26,319 nucleotides of DNA from assembly GCF_946481155.1 (NCBI RefSeq), contig NZ_CAMLMK010000033.1, positions 1-26,319 of the forward strand, read 5' to 3'. The translations under genes were made by a program, and so were the position numbers. This stretch comes from an uncultured Flavobacterium sp. (GTDB lineage Bacteria > Bacteroidota > Bacteroidia > Flavobacteriales > Flavobacteriaceae). Below the pieces are notes generated by a model. It had not been told where the DNA came from. It saw only the letters and a program-made list of their open reading frames with translations, and did not search any database. This document shows, one piece after another, positions 1 to 5,428 of this stretch (its first letter is position 1; every line of letters begins with the position of its first letter).

Positions 1-89
1 CAGTACTTTCCATTCCATTTCAGCTTTATGCGATCAAAATGCGCAGGAGTATAGTTGTCCACAAAGTTTTGTAATTCTTTTTCGGTCAT
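1..89 (-). CDS. Partial CDS of unknown function, cut by the window edge
   Basis: Only the first 29 codons or so are present. The reading frame opens at the ATG on the minus strand at 89 and runs off the left edge. The peptide begins MTEKELQNFVDNYTPAHFDR and continues with a basic, tryptophan-containing stretch. It starts 11 bases after the stop of the membrane-protein gene at 101-742, so it is probably the last visible member of the same minus-strand operon. I do not recognise a family from so short a fragment. Confidence 0.55.
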   Translation of the reverse strand, partial: MTEKELQNFVDNYTPAHFDRIKLKWNGKY

Positions 90-100
90 AAATTTATTGA

Positions 101-742
101 TTAACCGTTCGTTGCTTCTATTTTTTGTCCCTCCGCTTTAATCGGTCTAAAATCTTCCTTTTTGGTAAAATACTCAAGTCCTAAAATCAGTAACATGGAA
201 CAGATTACGGCTATCTTCTGCATTATGGCCAATAGTCCCCAATCGCCTGCACCATATAAGTATAAGGTAAAGTAAAACGTCAATAGGCAAATAATACAGG
301 AGAATTTAAGTAAATGAAGTTTTGTCTTTAGGATAAATACAGTAATATAAAATAAACCGAGCAAAGATAAAGTGCTTGATACGGTTACCATTATGTCGTG
401 CAGGGGCGTTGCGATTAAGAAATTAAACAGTATGTTGGCGGCACCTACGACTTTTAAGACAGTGGCAGCGTGTTTTACAGCCATCTTTTTTGCCATATTG
501 ATAAAAAAAATGCCATTACCAACCGAGTGGAATGCCATTCCAATGACGGCCCAGATTCTGGATGGGTTTTCTGCGCCATTTATCGCTTTTGCCGCAAACA
601 AGTTGCTAAAAAAATTTTTTGACCATTCAAACCCCACGGAATTTTTATCAGCCAATGATCCGCCGGGATAAACAAAGGTTGCTATTACTATTAAAATCAC
701 TGAAATGACGATGCATATCAAAACGGAATGTTTTTTAATCAT
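101..742 (-). CDS. Six-helix integral membrane protein, DUF998-like
   Basis: A 213-residue protein with about six hydrophobic segments, near residues 7-25, 62-81, 95-112, 118-138, 146-163 and 171-191. A YPGGSL motif follows the first helix. This layout resembles DUF998-type membrane proteins, whose function is unknown; the family match is by eye and tentative. The C-terminal 20 residues are polar and probably cytoplasmic. The gene lies 47 bases downstream of the TauE/SafE gene and 11 bases upstream of the next partial gene, all on the minus strand, which suggests one transcript. No catalytic motif is visible. Confidence 0.7.
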   Translation of the reverse strand: MIKKHSVLICIVISVILIVIATFVYPGGSLADKNSVGFEWSKNFFSNLFAAKAINGAENPSRIWAVIGMAFHSVGNGIFFINMAKKMAVKHAATVLKVVGAANILFNFLIATPLHDIMVTVSSTLSLLGLFYITVFILKTKLHLLKFSCIICLLTFYFTLYLYGAGDWGLLAIMQKIAVICSMLLILGLEYFTKKEDFRPIKAEGQKIEATNG

Positions 743-789
743 TTATTTAAGTGTTTAATTTTTTGTTTGTTGTTTCAGCTTGCTTAAGA

Positions 790-1539
790 TTATAATGAAA
801 TTGAGTTGTTTAAATTTAAGATCACTTTTAAGAGTGTAACAATTCCCGTGATTAGAACTAAAATCAATACAATAGACTTAAATTGCTGTTCAGAAATTCT
901 GGCTAAGATTTTTTTTCCGATGAATGTTCCCATTATACTTACTACAACTAAAATAGGAATGAGATAAAGGTCATGTTTATGCACATATCCATTGAGGGAA
1001 TAAACAATACTTCGGCTTGAGTCGATTGCCAAGTCAATGATTGCGGAGGTTGCAATGAACACCTCCATTTTCAGATTATATGCGGCTAAAGTTATCCCTC
1101 TGATTGCGCCTCCTGTCCCTAATAGTCCTGCTATCATTCCGGAAATGGTTCCACCCATAATTGAATTTGATAAGGTTGGTTTTACCGTAATGTTTTTAAA
1201 GATAAGAAGAACCAGGCTCACAACAATCAGGAATACTGCGAGCGAAATCTCAAGGATTTTTGTTTCAATGAACTTACTGAGAAAAGCTCCTGTTATTACA
1301 AAAAGCACAGCAGGAATGCCAATAGAGATGACAAGTTTTTTATCAAATCCTTTTCTGAAAAATGCAATTTTTGTAAGGTTGCTTACTACATGAAACAAAG
1401 CTGTTATGCCCAATACCGAATGAAAATCTAAAAAGTAACTGGCAATTGGAATAAAAAATAATGAAGAACCAAAGCCTCCGATTGTTCCGAGAATTTCAGC
1501 AAGTAATGCTAACAGAATAAATAATACTAAGTTATCCAA
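790..1539 (-). CDS. TauE/SafE-family membrane transporter (putative anion/sulfite exporter)
   Basis: A 249-residue polytopic protein with about eight predicted helices arranged as two repeats. The glycine-rich first-helix motif GTIGGFGSSLFFIP and the second-repeat motif near residues 129-146 (GGTISGMIAGLLGTGGAI) are typical of the TauE/SafE (DUF81) family. Members export sulfite, sulfoacetate or other small organic anions across the inner membrane; the substrate here cannot be told from sequence. The start follows the stop of the small upstream membrane gene by 12 bases, so the two are probably co-transcribed. Length matches the family (about 240-270 residues). Confidence 0.88.
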   Translation of the reverse strand: MDNLVLFILLALLAEILGTIGGFGSSLFFIPIASYFLDFHSVLGITALFHVVSNLTKIAFFRKGFDKKLVISIGIPAVLFVITGAFLSKFIETKILEISLAVFLIVVSLVLLIFKNITVKPTLSNSIMGGTISGMIAGLLGTGGAIRGITLAAYNLKMEVFIATSAIIDLAIDSSRSIVYSLNGYVHKHDLYLIPILVVVSIMGTFIGKKILARISEQQFKSIVLILVLITGIVTLLKVILNLNNSISL

Positions 1540-1551
1540 GTCGTTTTGCTT

Positions 1552-1761
1552 TTATTTTAGCTTATTATTTTTCATTTTGCTTATCCACATGTAAACGGAC
1601 CAGATAACGGTAATACCGAAAATGATAATGATCGGAGTATAATAATCACGAAAAAAGTTATGAAAGTAAGCTCCAATTAAAAGGTATGCCGCAGCAATGC
1701 AGAGTTTTAATGGAATAAATTCTGCGTTTGACCAGCTTGTTTTGATTTTGAAAAAATTCAT
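1552..1761 (-). CDS. Small two-helix membrane protein of unknown function
   Basis: A 69-residue protein with two hydrophobic segments, near residues 18-36 and 42-60, and a short basic tail (SKMKNNKLK). It is the first gene of the minus-strand run and sits 12 bases upstream of the TauE/SafE transporter, so it may be an accessory subunit or simply co-transcribed. A TATATTTG -7 element lies about 80 bases upstream. I know of no named domain for it. Confidence 0.65.
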   Translation of the reverse strand: MNFFKIKTSWSNAEFIPLKLCIAAAYLLIGAYFHNFFRDYYTPIIIIFGITVIWSVYMWISKMKNNKLK

Positions 1762-1772
1762 ATCGTTTTAGT

Positions 1773-1906
1773 TTGTCAAAGTTACTTCTCTATCGGTTTA
1801 AGCATTTTTTATTATTTAAATTTAGGTTTACGCCGAAGCCAAATATACAAAAAGAGCGTTTATTAGATATGATAGCAGAATTGACAAAGTACCTCTTAAT
1901 CGGTTG
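1773..1906. repeat. Imperfect 25-bp direct repeat flanking a promoter region
   Basis: The segments at 1773-1800 and 1881-1906 align as TTGwCAAAG, then a CTCT-containing stretch, then ATCGGTT, with a few mismatches and single-base gaps. They lie at the two ends of the spacer between the histidine kinase and the small membrane gene, with the TATATTTG element between them. They could be a duplicated regulator site or the footprint of an insertion. Found by eye. Confidence 0.4.
1840..1847 (-). promoter_or_regulatory. Putative -7 element (TATATTTG) for the 1761->1 operon
   Basis: A perfect match to the Bacteroidota -7 consensus TAnnTTTG, read on the minus strand, about 80 bases upstream of the start at 1761. 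No TTG -33 element is seen at 17-23 bases. The surrounding block resembles the one upstream of the histidine kinase at 3213. Confidence 0.5.
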
Positions 1907-1911
1907 CTGCA

Positions 1912-3108
1912 TTATGCGCTTTCATCAAACATAATTTCATCTGAGCCGCCTTTTTTATATAAAGGTTCTTCATTAGGTAATGTAAAATAAAAAGATGAAC
2001 CTTCTCCTTCAACACTTTCTACCCATATTTCGCCGCCATTTTTTTCTAAAAATCCTTTTACCAATAATAATCCAATGCCGGCCCCTTTATTTTCTTTTCT
2101 TGTTTCTGAAAGGGCTTTCATTTGTGGTGTAAAAAGTTTTTCCATTATTTCCTTGGACATTCCCACGCCGGTGTCCTTAACCTGGACAATGATTTTATCA
2201 TCTTTGCTTTTTGCTGAAATTGTTACTGACTCTCCTTTTTTTGAATGTTTTATAGCATTTGAAACGATATTTTGAATGATGGAAAGTAACATTTTGCCAT
2301 CCGCAAATACAGAAGTATTCGTTTCAATTTCATTATGAAGATTTATCGTGTTTATTGCAGCCGTTTCTTTTAACGTTTCAAAGACTTTATCAATGCATTC
2401 GGTCAGTTTTATTTTTGTTGGCGAAAAGACGTCCGATGCGTATTTTACTCTTGCCCATTCCACTAAGTAATCTAACATATCTAATTCATCCGTTGAGGAT
2501 TCATATAATAAGTCAAGCATTTCCTGGACTTCCTCGGGCTTCATTTTTTGAAAATTTTCTTTCAGATATTGTGCTGTTCCAATAATACCTGAAAGCGGAC
2601 TTCTTAAATCGTGTGAAAGTATTGCCAGAACGCTCTCTTTATGTGTATTAAGTTCTTCCAGTTCTTTCACATATTTTTTTATAGCGTCCTCTGATTCTTT
2701 CCTTTCTGTCAGGTCCCGTAAAATTTTAACATAACCCAACAGTTCTCCATCTAAACCAGTGAGCGGAAAAACCAACCCATAAGCATAAAACAGACTCTTG
2801 TCTTTAGCAATGTGCCATCTGTTATCTGTTGCCCTGCCTTCTTTTAATGCGATTTCAATTTCCCTTTTCGGAACGCCAAGCTGTATATCATCTTCCGTAA
2901 ATATTATATCGAAAGGTTCTCCAATAACTTCATCCGTTTCATAACCAAATATTTTTGCCGAGCCGGAACTCCAACTGTTTATGTTGAATTCTTTATCCAA
3001 TGTAAAAATTGAATAATCTTGTAAGCTGTCAATTATTTGGCTATAAAACTCTGTAGTTGGTATATATTTACTTTTAAGAGTTTTCGGATTATCTTGATTA
3101 TTTTCCAT
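1912..3108 (-). CDS. Soluble PAS-domain sensor histidine kinase
   Basis: A 398-residue cytoplasmic kinase with no signal peptide or membrane helix. A PAS domain spans about residues 20-136 (NSWSSGSAKIFGYETDEVIG at the core) and ends in the PAC-like DLTERKESE. A coiled linker leads to a HisKA domain with the phosphoacceptor His166 in SHDLRSPL. The ATPase domain has an N box at 280-287, G1 DTGVGM at 312-317 and G2 GAGIGL at 342-347, so all catalytic boxes are intact. No response regulator is adjacent, so it is an orphan kinase and its partner is unknown. The PAS domain suggests sensing of an intracellular ligand, redox state or light, but shows no recognisable cofactor motif. The tail after residue 385 is acidic. 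Confidence 0.92.
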   Translation of the reverse strand: MENNQDNPKTLKSKYIPTTEFYSQIIDSLQDYSIFTLDKEFNINSWSSGSAKIFGYETDEVIGEPFDIIFTEDDIQLGVPKREIEIALKEGRATDNRWHIAKDKSLFYAYGLVFPLTGLDGELLGYVKILRDLTERKESEDAIKKYVKELEELNTHKESVLAILSHDLRSPLSGIIGTAQYLKENFQKMKPEEVQEMLDLLYESSTDELDMLDYLVEWARVKYASDVFSPTKIKLTECIDKVFETLKETAAINTINLHNEIETNTSVFADGKMLLSIIQNIVSNAIKHSKKGESVTISAKSKDDKIIVQVKDTGVGMSKEIMEKLFTPQMKALSETRKENKGAGIGLLLVKGFLEKNGGEIWVESVEGEGSSFYFTLPNEEPLYKKGGSDEIMFDESA

Positions 3109-3212
3109 TGGATTGCTTTTAGTCGTTACGTTGAATTGAAAGGGTGTCGATCAGTCTAGCCGCCTTGATGAAAGTTGGGGGATTTATTTCATTTAGCGTT
3201 CCGTTTCTAACT

Positions 3213-3220
3213 CAAATATA
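3213..3220 (-). promoter_or_regulatory. Putative -7 element (TATATTTG) for the PAS kinase
   Basis: A perfect TAnnTTTG match on the minus strand, about 105 bases upstream of the kinase start at 3108, which implies a leader of roughly 95 bases. No clear -33 element. The flanking bases resemble the element at 1840 (common CTTTTnGTATATTTG). Confidence 0.5.
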
Positions 3221-3321
3221 CGAAAAGAAAGCGCATTAAGCACTATAGCGGGGATGGCATCTGGGGCTTTGGCCGAACTGACGAAGTAAATCTGCGCTGT
3301 CGGATTGATAATTGCATCTTG

Positions 3322-3349
3322 TCATTGCGGGGAAGCATGACGAAGCAAT
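3322..3349. repeat. Short palindromic dispersed-repeat fragment (TCATTGCG...CGAAGCAAT)
   Basis: The sequence contains ATTGC at 3324-3328 and its complement GCAAT at 3345-3349, within the pattern TCATTGCGGGG...TGACGAAGCAAT. This wording recurs in many bacterial intergenic regions as a repetitive palindrome. Only one copy is present here. Confidence 0.35.
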
Positions 3350-3396
3350 TTCTTTTAATTAGAAAATTAATGTTCGACAAGACTGTTTATTAAAAA

Positions 3397-3428
3397 CAAA
3401 AACTACAACTTTTGGGTTGTAGTTTTTG
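3397..3428. terminator. Bidirectional rho-independent terminator
   Basis: A perfect 13-bp stem, CAAAAACTACAAC (3397-3409) pairing with GTTGTAGTTTTTG (3416-3428), around a six-base loop. T-rich sequence follows on both strands. On the minus strand it lies about 40 bases past the stop of the alarmone synthetase gene, so it most likely ends that transcript. Confidence 0.8.
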
Positions 3429-3465
3429 CTTGGGTTTTTTTATGGGTAAGGATTGCAAATCCGCG

Positions 3466-4512
3466 CTATCGGGGTTTTATCAAGTCCATTAAAGTCCTTT
3501 CAAATTCCGTGATGTCTAGAAATAAATTTGGATACGCTTTGCGAAGATTTTCCATTGGTCCTGCAGACACAAGTACTGGTTCCAAATTACTTCCTTTTGC
3601 AGCTTTCTCTTCGTATTTTGCATAATCAGCCATTGCAACTTCAAAATTTTCTCTGTCGTATGTGTGCACCTCAATAGTATGTTCCAAAGAATTCAATACA
3701 ATTAAATGATACGTATAACTTTTTTTATTTCCTATTGAACTTACTACAGTCGTAAAATTTTTCATTTTTTCAATTGCTCCCAACTCTTGTTCCATTTTAG
3801 CAACTTCGTTGATAGTTTCCTGTCTTGAAAGATGGGCAAATCTTGGAACTTGTGGAGTGTTTTCTAAAAATGAGAAAGCTGAGGAAACTAAAGCAAAAAA
3901 ATCTAACCATTCTTTTTCTCCTTGTTTTGATTTTAACGCTTGTCCTAAGAATGTACCCATTGTTTCTACGGCGGTTGCCCAAATGTGTTGCAGCTTAGTT
4001 CTCAACTGAATTTCAACTCGTAATCCGTCATAAACAGGATTATGTTTGTTGCTATACTTATAAACTAAATGATGACTACGGTAGCCGTCAATATTGCGCG
4101 GATTTGAAATGTAATCGTAACTATCTACAAATTCATGGGGAAAATTTTTGTTGTCAACATATTTTGAAACAATAAGTTTTATATCATCAAGGTTGTCAAA
4201 AATTCCTCTTATTCCTGCTATGTCCTGCATCGTTGTTAGTTGCATGTTTGGAAATCGTGCTAACTTATCTATGATAGTCGGCATACGTTTTAGCCTTTGA
4301 GCAACTAAAACATCTCCATTACAATTCTTGATTTTTGTTCTTAATGTAGCTTGAAAAGTATTTATAGGATAAGCGTGACAAGCTCTCCATCTATTTGCTA
4401 GTTCGAGAGCAGTTTGATATTCATTTGAGAATAAGTTAGTTGATCCCAAAGTCTTACCTGCCTTGTTTATCTGTGTTTTTGATTCTGTTGGTACTGGTAT
4501 ATTATGTGACAT
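3466..4512 (-). CDS. Stand-alone RelA/SpoT-domain (p)ppGpp synthetase-like protein (small alarmone synthetase)
   Basis: A 348-residue protein with a RelA/SpoT nucleotidyltransferase domain at about residues 60-200 and no HD hydrolase, TGS or ACT domain. Housekeeping Rel/SpoT enzymes of this phylum exceed 700 residues. Conserved sites are visible: QDIAGIRG (Asp97, Mg2+ ligand position), DGYRSHH with Tyr144 (nucleotide stacking position), and VEIQLRT with Glu168 and Arg171, then HIWATAVE. The enzyme should therefore be able to pyrophosphorylate GDP/GTP or a related acceptor. The N-terminus (QINKAGKTL near residue 14, then an RWRACHAYPINTFQATLR segment) and the roughly 150-residue C-terminal extension are shared by an accessory family I recall only as 'RelA/SpoT domain-containing protein'. 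Some stand-alone synthetases are toxins (toxSAS) or phage-responsive fused toxin-antitoxins (CapRel type); whether this one is cannot be told. It has its own promoter and terminator and no obvious antitoxin neighbour. Confidence 0.87.
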   Translation of the reverse strand: MSHNIPVPTESKTQINKAGKTLGSTNLFSNEYQTALELANRWRACHAYPINTFQATLRTKIKNCNGDVLVAQRLKRMPTIIDKLARFPNMQLTTMQDIAGIRGIFDNLDDIKLIVSKYVDNKNFPHEFVDSYDYISNPRNIDGYRSHHLVYKYSNKHNPVYDGLRVEIQLRTKLQHIWATAVETMGTFLGQALKSKQGEKEWLDFFALVSSAFSFLENTPQVPRFAHLSRQETINEVAKMEQELGAIEKMKNFTTVVSSIGNKKSYTYHLIVLNSLEHTIEVHTYDRENFEVAMADYAKYEEKAAKGSNLEPVLVSAGPMENLRKAYPNLFLDITEFERTLMDLIKPR

Positions 4513-4530
4513 AATTACATTTTATTCGTA

Positions 4531-4702
4531 TTGCAGCTAACGTCCCGTCGGCTTTAAGAAGTGGCGGATTTTTGTTACTGATGCTTACAAATATACCGAA
4601 AAGTTAGAAAGAAAAAGCCTCACTTCGGAGAAGAGAAATATTCACTGACCATTCCAAATAAATCCCTAACCAGCCATTTCTTAAAACCGTTGTTGGCTGC
4701 AG
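4531..4702. repeat. attC-like imperfect inverted repeat between two genes
   Basis: The left arm (4531-4567, TTGCAGCTAACG...TTTAAGAAGTGGCGG) and the right arm (4670-4702, CCAGCCATTTCTTAAAACC...TTGGCTGCAG) are complementary over most of their length, with mismatches and a short gap. Read on the minus strand the element starts with AGCCAAC just after the stop of the secreted-protein gene and ends with GTTAGCT just before the synthetase start. That is the order and polarity of integron attC core sites (RYYYAAC...GTTRRRY), though both cores deviate at one base. The element is about 170 bp, long for an attC, and holds a promoter. No integrase is in the window. Confidence 0.45.
4588..4595 (-). promoter_or_regulatory. 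Putative -7 element (TATATTTG) for the alarmone synthetase
   Basis: A perfect TAnnTTTG match on the minus strand, 76 bases upstream of the start at 4512 and inside the inverted-repeat element. It is preceded by CTTTTCGG, as in the other local modules. No clear -33 TTG. Confidence 0.5.
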
Positions 4703-4706
4703 TTGA

Positions 4707-5201
4707 TTAATTTTTGTAAAACTTCGATCGAATAATTTTCCACTCACCATTAATTAATACAAATCTAATATTAGGAATGTATGAATCTCTTGTTCCTTGA
4801 CATTTATTTTCGGTAATTATAGCCAAAGGTGATTTTTTGTTTTTTGCTTTTAGGCCTTTTACATAGTATTCGCCAAAATTTACATCGACAGTGTCTCTAC
4901 TAATTATTAAATAGTTTAGAGTATGAACCGTCAATTCTTTTCCTTCTTTCCGTGAGACATTTATTATCTGATTTTGAGGTAGAATTTTTATCATCCCGTT
5001 CTGAAATTTTTCTATAGGAATGTTACCTTGATTTTCTAAATCAACATACTTATAACCGCTTGTAAGTTGCCAATCAACACGTTGTATTAAGGCTTTGGTA
5101 AATAAAGTGTCAATATCTCTTTGAGGTAATTTATCTTGAGCTTGGCCAAAAGTGACTAAAAAAAATGTTAGATAAAATAATATTTCCGATAGTTTTTTCA
5201 T
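4707..5201 (-). CDS. Secreted protein of unknown function
   Basis: A 164-residue protein starting MKKLSEILFYLTFFLVTFGQ. The frame stays open 36 codons further upstream, but I choose the ATG at 5201 because it opens a classic Sec signal peptide (KK, hydrophobic stretch, cut near GQAQ). There is no lipobox cysteine, so the product is probably periplasmic or exported. The mature part is mixed alpha/beta and ends in a strand-like FVLINGEWKIIRSKFYKN, reminiscent of NTF2-like proteins, but this is not enough to assign the fold. It has its own TATATTTG element. It lies 5' of the alarmone synthetase on the same strand, separated by the attC-like element. A signal peptide makes an antitoxin role unlikely. 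Confidence 0.65.
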   Translation of the reverse strand: MKKLSEILFYLTFFLVTFGQAQDKLPQRDIDTLFTKALIQRVDWQLTSGYKYVDLENQGNIPIEKFQNGMIKILPQNQIINVSRKEGKELTVHTLNYLIISRDTVDVNFGEYYVKGLKAKNKKSPLAIITENKCQGTRDSYIPNIRFVLINGEWKIIRSKFYKN

Positions 5202-5259
5202 ATGCGCCAAGTTTTGTTTAATTGCAGCTAAACTTTTAAATATACACAATGTATCTACC

Positions 5260-5267
5260 CAAATATA
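5260..5267 (-). promoter_or_regulatory. Putative -7 element (TATATTTG) for the secreted protein
   Basis: A perfect TAnnTTTG match on the minus strand, 58 bases upstream of the ATG at 5201. It lies inside the longer open frame, which supports the shorter start. The leader contains TTAGCTGCAAT (5221-5231), also found upstream of the synthetase start. Confidence 0.5.
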
Positions 5268-5383
5268 ACAATTAATCCAAACAAAAAAGCCAGAGAAAAC
5301 CTGTTGCAAAATTTTTTGTCACAGAAGAAAACAAAGAAAAACACCTACTTCCAACACTATTTAAAAATTCAACATCCTTTACG

Positions 5384-5391
5384 TATATTTG
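5384..5391 (+). promoter_or_regulatory. Putative -7 element (TATATTTG) for ettA
   Basis: A perfect TAnnTTTG match on the plus strand, 37 bases before the EttA start at 5429. No convincing TTG lies 17-23 bases upstream. Confidence 0.5.
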
Positions 5392-5428
5392 TATCCATTT
5401 TAAAAATAAATCATAAACATACATTTAT

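Larger units (their letters stand above)
3109..3465. other. 357-bp spacer with promoter, dispersed repeats and terminator
   Basis: No plausible gene is present. The spacer holds, left to right, a TATATTTG -7 element for the kinase (3213-3220), a copy of a short repeat (3288-3304), an imperfect palindrome of the TCATTGCG...CGAAGCAAT type (3322-3349), a strong bidirectional terminator (3397-3428) and a second copy of the short repeat at 3457-3473, which runs into the end of the alarmone synthetase gene. Dispersed sequences like these are what I would expect at a recombination-prone spacer. Confidence 0.6.
3288..3473. repeat. Two copies of a short repeat, AAATCyGCGCTrTCGGr
   Basis: Copies at 3288-3304 and 3457-3473 share 14 of 17 bases. 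The second copy contains the TAG stop of the alarmone synthetase gene (3466-3468), so the end of that reading frame lies within repeat sequence. They resemble a short dispersed repeat I associate with flavobacterial intergenic DNA. Copy number elsewhere cannot be judged from this window. Confidence 0.45.

Noticed and set aside
372..671. 99-codon plus-strand open frame opposite the six-helix membrane gene
   Set aside because: Hydrophobic only because it mirrors a membrane protein gene. No promoter or neighbouring support.
3466..5201. Two-gene toxin-antitoxin pair (alarmone synthetase plus secreted protein)
   Set aside because: The neighbour carries a signal peptide and has its own promoter, so it would not meet a cytosolic toxin. 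The genes are about 190 bases apart, not coupled as in typical toxSAS operons.
5202..5309. Upstream extension of the secreted-protein frame by 36 codons
   Set aside because: The extension contains the TATATTTG promoter element and would bury the signal peptide. The ATG at 5201 gives a textbook Sec signal.
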